Position numbers and translations under genes: made by a program. The notes below the pieces were generated by a model, which was not told the DNA's origin, made no database searches, and saw only the letters and a list, made by a program, of their open reading frames with translations. From contig JALRFT010000141.1 in assembly GCA_023261915.1 (NCBI GenBank), positions 1-11,474 of the forward strand: a stretch of DNA of 11,474 nucleotides, read 5' to 3'. Positions 1 to 6,497 of this stretch are shown here, one piece after another (the stretch's first letter is position 1; the number at the start of each line of letters is the position of its first letter). Source of the DNA: Acidimicrobiales bacterium (GTDB lineage Bacteria; Actinomycetota; Acidimicrobiia; Acidimicrobiales; Acidimicrobilacustridaceae).

Positions 1-852
1 ACCCAGACACGCACACGTGACCGCCACCTCGGTTCCACCGTCGGGACCCGTGGAGATGACCTCGAGGAAGGTGGCCGTGTACAGGCCGTCACCCCCGACG
101 AACAGGCCCTTCACCCCGGCGTCACGCAACTGCCGGTGCAACTGGGCGCCCGACTCGCCGAGACCACCGAAGAACACGGCATCGACCTCCGTGCCGGTCA
201 CGGCCGTCACTGTGTCCCCGTAGTCCTTGCGGCCCGGCTCGACCTGCTGACGGGGGGCGATGCGGATACCGCGTCGGTTCAGATCCTCAAAGACGAAGTC
301 GGCGAGCGCCTTACCGAACAGGGTGCCGTCGTCGATCACCCCGACACTCGCGGGGTTGACCTCGTCGACCAACCACGCCACCCCGGCGGGGCCCTGGGCG
401 GCGTCGGTGCCCACCAGACGGTGGAAGGTCCGCCAGCCTTGTTCGCTCAACGTCGGGTTGGTGGCCGATGGGGTCAGCACCGGCAGGCCGGCTTCTTCGA
501 AGATGGGCATGACGGCCGACGTCTCGCCCGAGAACACTGGGCCGACAACGCCGATGATCTGGGGGTCGGCCACGATCTGGCGGGCGAGCACCTTGGCGAT
601 CTCGGCGGTTCCCTTCGAGTCGTAGGAGATGAGACCGACCTCGCAGTCGGGGTTCTCGACGTTGTGATCAGCCACGGCCACCGCTGCGCTGTTGCGGACC
701 ACCTCGCCCGACGAGGCGTCGGGGCCGGTGAGGACTCCGAGGAAAGCAAGGGCCAGGGGCGGACACGAGGCCTTCTCCGCTGACGAACACGCCACAGCGG
801 TCACGGTGATGAGCACCACGGCGAGCACACCGGCCACGACCCGACGGATCAT
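1..852 (-). CDS. Leu/Ile/Val-type ligand-binding lipoprotein, 3'-truncated
   Basis: This is the first 284 codons of a substrate-binding protein of the periplasmic-binding fold type I (LivJ-like, Peripla_BP_6) family; the C-terminus lies beyond base 1. The reading frame is open from the ATG at 852 to the window edge. The N-terminus is MIRR, then a hydrophobic stretch (about residues 5-21), then a lipobox-like AVA-C with the lipidated Cys at about residue 22, so the protein should be anchored outside the membrane. Family features follow: FLGVLTGPDASSG near the start of the mature protein, then VVGPVFSGETSAVMPIFEEAGLPVLTPSATNP, the characteristic ligand-contact region, and later VDAVFFGGLGESG. 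The start overlaps the upstream dCache-HAMP stop by ATGA, and a strong GGGGAGG lies four bases before the ATG. No permease or ATPase of an ABC importer is in view. With the sensor gene next to it, a sensory rather than transport role is possible. The ligand is unknown. Confidence 0.88.
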   Translation of the reverse strand, partial: MIRRVVAGVLAVVLITVTAVACSSAEKASCPPLALAFLGVLTGPDASSGEVVRNSAAVAVADHNVENPDCEVGLISYDSKGTAEIAKVLARQIVADPQIIGVVGPVFSGETSAVMPIFEEAGLPVLTPSATNPTLSEQGWRTFHRLVGTDAAQGPAGVAWLVDEVNPASVGVIDDGTLFGKALADFVFEDLNRRGIRIAPRQQVEPGRKDYGDTVTAVTGTEVDAVFFGGLGESGAQLHRQLRDAGVKGLFVGGDGLYTATFLEVISTGPDGGTEVAVTCACLG

Positions 853-2156
853 GATTCCTCCCCGTCCACCTCGGCGGCGGACGAATCAGCGTCCTCGGTC
901 GGTTCACCCTTGGCCCGGCGACGCATCTCCGCCGCACGACCCTGGAGGTCCTTGAAGAAGTCGGAGCCGGTCACCTCGTCTACCGCCTTCTGACGTCGCT
1001 CCTGGTCAATTTCGACTTTCAACTGCCGCACCTGTTCGCGCAGCTTCTTTTCACGCACGGCGACCTGTTCGGCCATGCGGGCGAAGACCCGGGCTAGGCG
1101 TCCCACGTCGTCCCCGGTCTGACCGATGGACGTCAACGCCTCGGTGTCCACCGGTTCGTCGGCCTCGATGCGCACGGCGGCGGCGGTCAGTACGCCCACG
1201 GGCCGGGTCAGTCGCCGGGCGAAGATCACGGCCACCACCACGGCCAGCAGTCCCACGATGGCGAACAGCAGCCACGTGATGTTGCCGAGTCGCTCGATGG
1301 GACCGAGGAACACCGCTTCGGGCTGCAGCACCACCGTGGAGACCCCGGGAATCACCTCGTTGAACGCCGCCACCTGTGGTCCGCGGCCGACCAGTTCGAC
1401 GTCGGTGAGCGTGCCGAGGGTGGACTGGTTGATCGCCGTCTTCAGCGACGACAGACCCAACTCATCCAAGTTGCGGCCCACGACACGGGAGTCACGGGCC
1501 ATCAGCACCAAACCGTTGTCATCGACCAGCCAGCTCTGGCCGCCGGGCGCGAGCTGGGCCTGGTTCAGCGACGACAACACGTCGAGCCCGCGCACGTCAA
1601 TGGCGGCCACACCGATGACGCCCTCCCCCGGGTTTCGAGCGGGCGCCGCCACCGTCACCGATGACACGCCCGACACGGGATTCACGACGGGTGGCATCAC
1701 CGTGGGCCGACCGGCAACGGCCTCCACGAACCACGTCTCCTCACCGACGCTGCCGGTTGAGGGTTCCGCCGTAGGGCTTGATTCGGAATCGGCCACCTCC
1801 CCGTTGCGGGCGGCGAGGGTCACCACGGCCACGTCAGCGTTGCCTGACTCGGCAAGGTCGAGGGTGGCCGGTGCAACTGCCGCCGGATTGGCGTTGACTG
1901 ATTTGAGGTACTCCACGACGTCGGGTCGGGTGCCGAGAGCGTCCGCGCGGGACGACACCCCGGTCAGGTATTCCCGCACTGCTGTGGCCGACTCGGTGGC
2001 CGAACCTTCCACCGAGTCGAGCTGGGCCGTCTCCACGGCCTCGCGGCCGGCGTTGATGCTGAACCATGCCAACACGGCCATCGGGATCAGGGCGGCGACG
2101 ACCAAGGCGACACCGATGCGGGCACCGAGGGTCCACGTACGTGGGTTGATGCTCAC
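849..2156 (-). CDS. dCache-HAMP membrane sensor without output domain
   Basis: A 435-residue two-pass membrane protein. A short cytoplasmic N-terminus leads to TM1 (about 14-32). An extracytoplasmic sensing region of about 255 residues follows (33-290), with Cache-like signatures: SVTVAAPARNPGEGVIGVAAIDV near 166-188, and SWLVDDNGLVLMARDSRVVG near 208-227. TM2 is at about 293-312, then a HAMP domain (RRLTRPV at 314-320, ending DDVGRLARVFARMAEQV at 349-365). A highly charged coiled-coil helix (about 360-392), a short FFKDLQGRAAEMRRR helix and an acidic tail close the protein. No histidine kinase, methyl-accepting, cyclase or GGDEF domain follows the HAMP, which is unusual; the signal may pass to a separate protein through the coiled coil. 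The start is GTG at 2156, overlapping the decarboxylase stop by GTGA, and the stop overlaps the lipoprotein start by ATGA. The domain architecture is clear; the ligand and partner are unknown. Confidence 0.85.
   Translation of the reverse strand: MSINPRTWTLGARIGVALVVAALIPMAVLAWFSINAGREAVETAQLDSVEGSATESATAVREYLTGVSSRADALGTRPDVVEYLKSVNANPAAVAPATLDLAESGNADVAVVTLAARNGEVADSESSPTAEPSTGSVGEETWFVEAVAGRPTVMPPVVNPVSGVSSVTVAAPARNPGEGVIGVAAIDVRGLDVLSSLNQAQLAPGGQSWLVDDNGLVLMARDSRVVGRNLDELGLSSLKTAINQSTLGTLTDVELVGRGPQVAAFNEVIPGVSTVVLQPEAVFLGPIERLGNITWLLFAIVGLLAVVVAVIFARRLTRPVGVLTAAAVRIEADEPVDTEALTSIGQTGDDVGRLARVFARMAEQVAVREKKLREQVRQLKVEIDQERRQKAVDEVTGSDFFKDLQGRAAEMRRRAKGEPTEDADSSAAEVDGEES
857..863 (-). promoter_or_regulatory. 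Shine-Dalgarno of the lipoprotein gene
   Basis: GGGGAGG on the minus strand, four bases before the ATG at 852 and inside the last codons of the upstream sensor gene. It is the clearest ribosome binding site in the window. It supports the 852 start and suggests that the lipoprotein is also initiated independently despite the ATGA overlap. Confidence 0.7.
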
Positions 2157-3136
2157 AGGTCGTCCAGCGCCGGGGGGAGGTGGGCCGGTCGCAACCGGGC
2201 GAGGTGCGGCCGATAGGTGGGTTCGGCGTCGGGGGTCGATGGTTCGTTCACGTCGGCGAGTCCCCGATTGGCGAGGCGACGCAGCGCATCGGCCGCGTCG
2301 ACATGAGCGATGTCGAGAATCGAGGCCATCTCGGTGGGGGTCGCCGAGCCAGCCCGCACGAGATGAATGTGCACACTGCGCAGGCCCGCCTCCATGGTCA
2401 GCACTTCGGCGAGGTTCCTCTCCGGCAACTCGATATGAAGGGCCTGATTGTGGCCGATGACGACGTCGGCGGACTCCAGCGTGAAGTCGTAGACGTGCCC
2501 ACCGGTCGCACGATCGGCGGAGACCATGTGGAAATGAAAACCGGGCTGGTTGAGATCCGAGGCGTAGTCAGGGAAGTAGAACCCGACCATGGTCCCCTCA
2601 AGCCGCTCGGCGTGGAACTGACGTTCCGCCGAGGCGATCACCTCGGTGAGCGGCTGGTAGGGCGGGTCCTGGTGCACCACCGTGCGGAAGTGCACGGGAG
2701 CGAAAACCCCATCGACCCTAAGGGCGTACGACCCCTCAGGGTCCTCAAGGCGATCCAAGATCTGACGCTCGAGGTCGTCACGGCCCATCGGTCCGTCGAG
2801 ATGGAACCGCTGGGCCTCACCGAAGGTCACGAGGGCCGCAAAGGGCACCCCGGCGTCGGCAGGCGCCACCACGGCCACCCCCTCGGGATCGATGTTCCAG
2901 AACTCGCCGTCGACCACGACCAGTTCCCCATCCAGACCGGTGAGCGTGCCGAGGCCGAAATCCCCGCGGCCGTAGAGTTCCCCGACGGTGACGTCCCCGT
3001 CGTAACAGCCGTCGAGAAGGGCTTCGATGGTCTGGATCTGCAGGATTTCGCCGTCGACGCGGTCAAGGTCTTCGAGATCGTCCCGGCGCATACGCTGCAC
3101 GGCGAAGGAGTGGGCGAGTCGGAAATCGAGGCTCAC
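2153..3136 (-). CDS. budA: alpha-acetolactate decarboxylase with C-terminal HTH-like extension
   Basis: Probably converts (S)-2-acetolactate to (R)-acetoin and CO2 in the cytoplasm (EC 4.1.1.5), drawing on the precursor of valine and leucine. From the GTG at 3136 it is 327 residues, about 70 longer than the usual 240-260. The core (about 30-245) matches the family: IEALLDGCYDGD (37-48), GDFGLGT (58-64), LDGELVVVDGEFW (68-80), FRTV (150-153) and the zinc motif GFHFH...GGHVYDF, with probable ligands H201, H203 and H214. E71 and R151 correspond to family catalytic residues. After about residue 250 there is an added segment, TPTEMASILDIAHVDAADAL followed by RRLANRGLADV, with the pattern of a winged helix. 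I chose the GTG at 3136 because GGGAAGG lies seven bases upstream and homology begins just after it. Longer in-frame starts would run into the divergent ParA gene. First gene of the leftward operon; its stop overlaps the sensor start by GTGA. Confidence 0.87.
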   Translation of the reverse strand: MSLDFRLAHSFAVQRMRRDDLEDLDRVDGEILQIQTIEALLDGCYDGDVTVGELYGRGDFGLGTLTGLDGELVVVDGEFWNIDPEGVAVVAPADAGVPFAALVTFGEAQRFHLDGPMGRDDLERQILDRLEDPEGSYALRVDGVFAPVHFRTVVHQDPPYQPLTEVIASAERQFHAERLEGTMVGFYFPDYASDLNQPGFHFHMVSADRATGGHVYDFTLESADVVIGHNQALHIELPERNLAEVLTMEAGLRSVHIHLVRAGSATPTEMASILDIAHVDAADALRRLANRGLADVNEPSTPDAEPTYRPHLARLRPAHLPPALDDL

Positions 3137-3143
3137 GGGTGAA

Positions 3144-3150
3144 CCTTCCC
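3144..3150 (-). promoter_or_regulatory. Shine-Dalgarno that fixes the decarboxylase GTG start
   Basis: GGGAAGG on the minus strand, seven bases before the GTG at 3136. Together with the family alignment it favours 3136 over more upstream in-frame start codons, which would make an N-terminal extension of up to 97 residues with no similarity to the family. Confidence 0.6.
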
Positions 3151-3160
3151 ACACCTCCGG

Positions 3161-3166
3161 GTTGTA
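3161..3166 (-). promoter_or_regulatory. Possible -10 element of the leftward operon
   Basis: TACAAC on the minus strand, 24 bases before the decarboxylase GTG, matches four of six bases of TATAAT. It would leave a leader of roughly 15-20 bases containing the GGGAAGG ribosome binding site. No convincing -35 is seen, so this is only a candidate. Confidence 0.25.
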
Positions 3167-3206
3167 CCGCACGCTCCCCGACCCCGACGGCCCTCGTGGC
3201 TGCGGC

Positions 3207-3225
3207 TTTCCCGGTCGCCGGGAAA
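3207..3225. promoter_or_regulatory. Perfect 19-bp palindrome between divergent operons, candidate operator
   Basis: TTTCCCGG-TCG-CCGGGAAA has two perfectly complementary 8-base arms around a 3-base centre. It lies in the 106-base region between the decarboxylase and ParA genes. It ends 17 bases before the ParA ATG, just upstream of that gene's presumed -10, where a bound dimer could block or assist RNA polymerase on either side. It is not within any gene and has no following T tract, so an operator is likelier than a terminator. The binding protein is unknown; the HTH-like tail of the decarboxylase is one candidate (inference). Confidence 0.55.
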
Positions 3226-3229
3226 CTGC

Positions 3230-3235
3230 TAAACC
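3230..3235 (+). promoter_or_regulatory. Possible -10 of a leaderless ParA transcript
   Basis: TAAACC lies seven bases before the ATG at 3243, close to the spacing expected for a leaderless mRNA. The bases before the ATG (CCCTGCCC) contain no Shine-Dalgarno. The final T of the usual TANNNT is missing, so confidence is modest. Confidence 0.35.
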
Positions 3236-3242
3236 CCTGCCC

Positions 3243-3995
3243 ATGACCACCGTCGTTTCCATCCACTCCTTCCGGGGTGGCACGGGCAAGTCCAACACGA
3301 CTGCCAACGTTGCCGCCCAACTCGCCCTCGCCGGCAACAAGGTCGCCGTCGTCGATACCGACATCCAGTCCCCCGGCATCCACGTGTTGTTCGGATTCGA
3401 TGAGGACAGCGTCACCACGAGCCTCAACGACTACCTGCACGGCACGTGCACGATCACCGAGGCCGCCTACGACGTCACCGACCGGGTCGGGGCCACCGAC
3501 GGCAAGCTGTGGCTCGTGCCCTCATCGATCAAGGCCTCCGAGATCGCCCGGGTACTGCGGGAGGGCTACGACGTCGGCCTCCTCAACGACGGCTTCCGTG
3601 AACTCGGTACCGGTCTCGACCTCGACTATCTCCTCATCGACACCCACCCCGGCCTCAACGAGGAAACGTTGCTGTCGATCACCATCTCCGACATCCTCTT
3701 GCTCCTCATGCGCCCCGACAAGCAGGACTTCCAGGGCACGGCCGTCACCGTGGACGTCGCTCGTCGTCTCGAGGTGCCGAGCCTCTACCTCGTCATCAAC
3801 AAGGTCCCCTCTTCGGTCGACCACGACGCCCTGCGGGCCGACGTGAGTCGTATCTACGACGCCGAGGTCGCCGGTGTTCTCCCCCTCAGTGAGACGGTGG
3901 TGGAGAGTGCGTCCGGGGCGCTGTTCAGCATCACCCAGCCCGAGGACCCCTGGTCACAGGCGATCCTCGAGGTGGCCCGCCGGGTCGGCGCCTGA
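3243..3995 (+). CDS. ParA/MinD-family P-loop ATPase
   Basis: A 250-residue single-domain ATPase of the SIMIBI class that positions or partitions cargo, or transmits signals, through ATP-dependent dimerisation. It starts VVSIHSF followed by RGGTGKSNTTAN: a deviant Walker A at about 11-17 in which the usual first, signature lysine of KGGxGKT is Arg11, while the P-loop lysine (K16) remains. The A'/switch I motif is VVDTDIQSPG (D38, D40), Walker B is YLLIDTHPG (D133), and LYLVINKVPS (181-190) is the base-recognition strand. I see no amphipathic MinD-type C-terminal helix and no N-terminal DNA-binding domain, so it is not a classic plasmid ParA; no ParB gene or obvious parS follows. The ATG at 3243 is chosen because the family begins there and the upstream frame overlaps the promoter region. 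First of three rightward genes, three bases before the next. Confidence 0.9.
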   Translation: MTTVVSIHSFRGGTGKSNTTANVAAQLALAGNKVAVVDTDIQSPGIHVLFGFDEDSVTTSLNDYLHGTCTITEAAYDVTDRVGATDGKLWLVPSSIKASEIARVLREGYDVGLLNDGFRELGTGLDLDYLLIDTHPGLNEETLLSITISDILLLLMRPDKQDFQGTAVTVDVARRLEVPSLYLVINKVPSSVDHDALRADVSRIYDAEVAGVLPLSETVVESASGALFSITQPEDPWSQAILEVARRVGA

Positions 3996-3998
3996 GTC

Positions 3999-4568
3999 AT
4001 GGCCGACGAGGGCGACGGCCTGTTCAGTCGCGAGGAGGTGCTCGCCGGGGCGTCGGGCAAGGCGGCCGACACCCGACGCGCCCAGGCCATCGTCTACCTG
4101 ATCGAACAAGAGGCCCGTCGGTCGGCTGATCGACGCTCCGGACTGGCCGTGGCCGGGGCGGCAGCGTCTGCCATGGCCGGAACCCCCATCGACCTAGACG
4201 AGCTCCTCGACCCCGAGACTCGGCGCGGTGAGTTACCCGGCGAGGCCGACGAGGCGTTCATCGAATCGTTCCGTGCTGCCCGACGAGGGGCCTCAAGCCC
4301 CGAGTTGAAGATGCTCGAAAAGCAGACCGAGGCGTGGGGGGTGCTGGTGCCCGACCGGGAAGACTTGCGGATCCGGGTGCTCGACCTTCTCAGTCACCGC
4401 TACGAACTGACGACCCGCAACGCCCGTCGCCTGCTGGACGCCTTTGGCGCCGACCAGCCCGGATTTGCTGACCGCTTCGCCCGAATCACCGGTCGACCAC
4501 TCAGCGAAGCCGTCACCGAAGGCCAGAGCGTTCTCGGCGGATTATTCGGGCGCAAGCGCAAGGCGTGA
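3999..4568 (+). CDS. Unrecognised 189-aa protein downstream of ParA
   Basis: I cannot assign a family with confidence. The protein is soluble, mostly helical and highly charged. The N-terminus, LFSREEVLAGASGKAADTRR then AQAIVYLIEQEARRSADRR (about 8-46), looks like a conserved helical module. An Ala/Gly-rich linker, an acidic stretch (62-85) and a second helical block follow, WGVLVPDREDLRIRVLDLLSHRYELTTRNARRLLDAFG (113-150). It ends in a basic tail, GGLFGRKRKA. There are no membrane segments, signal peptide or catalytic motifs. It starts three bases after the ParA stop with no good ribosome binding site, implying translational coupling and near-equal dosage. This fits a ParA partner or cargo adaptor, which are often small and charged. 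That role is inferred only from position. The N-terminal module faintly recalls segments I remember from cyanobacterial proteins near similar ATPases, but this is weak. Confidence 0.75.
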   Translation: MADEGDGLFSREEVLAGASGKAADTRRAQAIVYLIEQEARRSADRRSGLAVAGAAASAMAGTPIDLDELLDPETRRGELPGEADEAFIESFRAARRGASSPELKMLEKQTEAWGVLVPDREDLRIRVLDLLSHRYELTTRNARRLLDAFGADQPGFADRFARITGRPLSEAVTEGQSVLGGLFGRKRKA

Positions 4569-4570
4569 GG
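4567..4570 (+). promoter_or_regulatory. Shine-Dalgarno overlapping a stop codon, fixes next start
   Basis: GAGG overlaps the TGA stop (4566-4568) of the 189-residue gene and lies five bases before the GTG at 4576. It supports that GTG over the in-frame ATG at 4444, which would overlap the preceding gene by more than 120 bases. Confidence 0.5.
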
Positions 4571-4575
4571 CCACC

Positions 4576-4953
4576 GTGGCGGACCCAGCGAACCGTCACG
4601 GCGACCTGATCCCCCACCGGGTCCTCGATCTGCCGTGGGAGGGGGCCGAGGCGCTCCGCACGACCCTCGGGATCGTAGAAGACAACGAGGTTCCCCTCGA
4701 CGCCGACCTGTGCGGCCGCCTCGACCGGAGACTGAAGGGCCTTTTCGACGACGGTGACCGCAGCACACCGCGGCCCTTCGAGTTGACCATCCACGAAGCG
4801 GACACGCTGGTGGCCGGACTGCAGTTCACCGAGGCCATGAGCGTGCACCTCGACTTCTTCGACATGGTGCAGGACACCTGCCGGTTCGTGGCGGACCAAC
4901 TTCGGTCCCTGTGGACCGATGAGGAGTGGGCGGCGTACCACGCCCCGAGCTGA
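4576..4953 (+). CDS. Unrecognised 125-aa protein, third gene of the ParA operon
   Basis: A small acidic cytoplasmic protein with no family I recognise. The sequence suggests two helical parts: PHRVLDLPWEGAEALRTTLG with VPLDADLCGRLDRRLKGLFDDG (about 13-60), then ELTIHEADTLVAGLQFTEAM (69-88) and a strongly amphipathic helix HLDFFDMVQDTCRFVADQLRSLW (91-113), ending in DEEWAAYHAPS. There is no signal peptide, membrane segment or metal or catalytic motif; two cysteines (46 and 102) are too far apart to call a motif. The start is GTG at 4576, seven bases after the preceding stop and five after a GAGG. Codon use looks like its neighbours. It is probably co-transcribed with the ParA ATPase and the 189-residue gene. 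A role in the same complex is likely from position only. Confidence 0.7.
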   Translation: MADPANRHGDLIPHRVLDLPWEGAEALRTTLGIVEDNEVPLDADLCGRLDRRLKGLFDDGDRSTPRPFELTIHEADTLVAGLQFTEAMSVHLDFFDMVQDTCRFVADQLRSLWTDEEWAAYHAPS

Positions 4954-4967
4954 GCGCCGGGCTCAGC
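4949..4967. terminator. Hairpin spanning both stops of a convergent pair
   Basis: GCTGAGC-GCCGG-GCTCAGC is a perfect 7-base GC-rich stem with a 5-base loop. The TGA of the rightward 125-residue gene (4951-4953) lies in one arm and the TGA of the leftward kinase (4963-4965) sits symmetrically in the other. It can form in both transcripts, so it may act as a compact bidirectional terminator. There is no T tract, as is common in high-GC actinobacteria. Confidence 0.45.
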
Positions 4968-6480
4968 GTCGCAACGCCCGGGCGTGACCGCTGGCAGCGG
5001 GCAGCGCTGCCCGGAAAGCCTGATGCATGGCGTCGTGCACGGCCGCCAGTTGGCGATCCGCAGTCGGTTCATAGGTGTCGGCCACCACGCTCAGTTGTGC
5101 CACGTCGGCCACCGAGCCGACGGCACCCGTCCCCACTGCCGCCAACAGTGCCGCACCACGGGCCCCCGCATACTGGGGGTGGCTGAGGGTGTCGACGGCG
5201 AGACCGGTGACGTCGGCGATGGTCTGCATCCACAGCGGACTGCGCACCCCGCCACCGATGATCCGCAATCTCGACGGTCCGAGGCCTTTGGCCGCTACCA
5301 CGTCGAGCAGCCACCGCAGGTTGTGGGCCACTCCTTCGAGCACGGCGCGCGCCATGTGGGCCCGGGTGTGTTGGAGCGACAACCCGAGGAACGTCGCCCG
5401 CAGCGCCGGGTCGTTGACCGGGGCGCGCTCACCGAAGAGCCACGGGGCGAAGGTCAACCCGTCACAGCCCGGTGGAGCGCCCGCCGCCGCCGCCACCAGT
5501 GCCGCCACGGCCGAGGCTTCGTCACTGTCGGGAAACAGCACCCGGGCGAACCAGTCGAGACACTCACCGGCGGTCTCCATCTCCCCCACCGTGGCGAACG
5601 TTGAGAGATCTGCTGCCGGCAAGGAGAAGACCCCGTGGGCAGGTAAGTCAGCGATCGAGGACGTGGTCACGCACAGCCACGCCGAGGTGCCGAGACAAAC
5701 ATGGGCCTGCCCGTCGAGCACTGCACCGGAACCGACCTGGGCAGCAGGCACATCACCAACGCCAGCCACCACCGGTGTGCCGGCCACGAGGCCAAGGTGT
5801 GCGGCGGCTTCAGACGTCAGCCCCCCCACGACCTCCGAACATGCCCGCAGTTCCGGCAGGCGCCGCCGCACCTGCTGGCCCCCGAGGCCGCTGGCGGTGA
5901 GCAACGGACGACTCCACGTCCGCTTGCCCCGATCGATCATCCCCGTTCCCCCACCGGCCGTGTGGTCGGCGCACACCACCCCCGAGGCGCGGGCCACGAG
6001 GTAGCCTGTGGCGTCGGTGAGAGCCACCGTGCGTTCCCACACATCCGGTTCGTTGTCACGGATCCACGCCCACTTGGCCACCACGTCCTTGGCCGAGGGG
6101 ACCGCCCCGGCCACGACTCGAACCAGCTGACGCCCACCGAGCCGACGCACAATGCGCGCCGCCTCGACCTCGGCGCGTGCATCGAGCCACGAGATGGCCC
6201 GCCGCGTCGGTGCCCCGGACCGATCGACGGGGACCTGGGTCAACATTTGGGCGGCGAATCCCACCCCGTGCACCCGGGCCGGGTCGATGCCCGAGCGTTC
6301 CATTACCGCCCGGGTGGCCTCACCCACCGCCGACCAGTAGGCGGCTGGATCCTGTTCGGCCCAACCGGGCCGAGGATGGTCGAGACCGTAGGGGACGAAC
6401 GCCATGGCCCGGATGTGCCCGTCGGCGTCGATGAGGACCGCCTTGTCCCCTCCGGTGCCGAGGTCGTGACCGATGAACAT
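4963..6480 (-). CDS. FGGY-family carbohydrate kinase, xylulokinase-like
   Basis: A 505-residue cytoplasmic sugar kinase of full family length that transfers phosphate from ATP to a ketose or polyol. The N-terminal actin-like domain opens with IGHDLGTGGDKAVLID (3-18, phosphate-1 loop) and has GWAEQDPAAYW (39-49), a xylulokinase-type motif, and SWLDARAE (97-104). The second domain has VAGVGDVPAAQVGSGA (238-253) with the probable catalytic base Asp243, LGTSAW (263-268), FAPWLFGERAP (344-354) and IIGGGVRSPLWMQTIADVTGLAV (407-429, nucleotide site). The QMHG motif that contacts D-xylulose in E. coli XylB reads QMLT (78-81) here, so the substrate may not be xylulose and I give no symbol. The ATG at 6480 is 17 bases after the oxidoreductase stop, and the two are probably one operon. 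Its 3' end converges on the ParA operon. Confidence 0.88.
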   Translation of the reverse strand: MFIGHDLGTGGDKAVLIDADGHIRAMAFVPYGLDHPRPGWAEQDPAAYWSAVGEATRAVMERSGIDPARVHGVGFAAQMLTQVPVDRSGAPTRRAISWLDARAEVEAARIVRRLGGRQLVRVVAGAVPSAKDVVAKWAWIRDNEPDVWERTVALTDATGYLVARASGVVCADHTAGGGTGMIDRGKRTWSRPLLTASGLGGQQVRRRLPELRACSEVVGGLTSEAAAHLGLVAGTPVVAGVGDVPAAQVGSGAVLDGQAHVCLGTSAWLCVTTSSIADLPAHGVFSLPAADLSTFATVGEMETAGECLDWFARVLFPDSDEASAVAALVAAAAGAPPGCDGLTFAPWLFGERAPVNDPALRATFLGLSLQHTRAHMARAVLEGVAHNLRWLLDVVAAKGLGPSRLRIIGGGVRSPLWMQTIADVTGLAVDTLSHPQYAGARGAALLAAVGTGAVGSVADVAQLSVVADTYEPTADRQLAAVHDAMHQAFRAALPAASGHARALRR

Positions 6481-6497
6481 GGCGCCCGACCGTGCCT

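Noticed and set aside
1126..2460. Long rightward open frame (444 codons) opposite the sensor gene
   Set aside because: Ser/Thr/Arg/Pro-rich composition typical of antisense frames in high-GC DNA, no recognisable domain, and it overlaps two well-supported genes on the other strand.
2180..3142. Rightward open frame (320 codons) opposite the decarboxylase
   Set aside because: The opposite strand encodes a clear acetolactate decarboxylase with zinc and catalytic motifs; this frame is its shadow.
3207..3225. The palindrome as a ParB binding site (parS) for the ParA gene
   Set aside because: It does not resemble the known TGTTTCACGTGAAACA-type parS, and no ParB gene is in the window.
3027..3242. 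N-terminal extension of the ParA ATPase to 3027
   Set aside because: The Walker A of this family sits about ten residues from the N-terminus, matching the ATG at 3243; the extension is Arg/Ser-rich and antisense to the decarboxylase.
3137..3427. N-terminal extension of the decarboxylase to an ATG at 3427
   Set aside because: It would overlap about 185 bases of the ParA gene, has no family similarity, and a good ribosome binding site supports the GTG at 3136.
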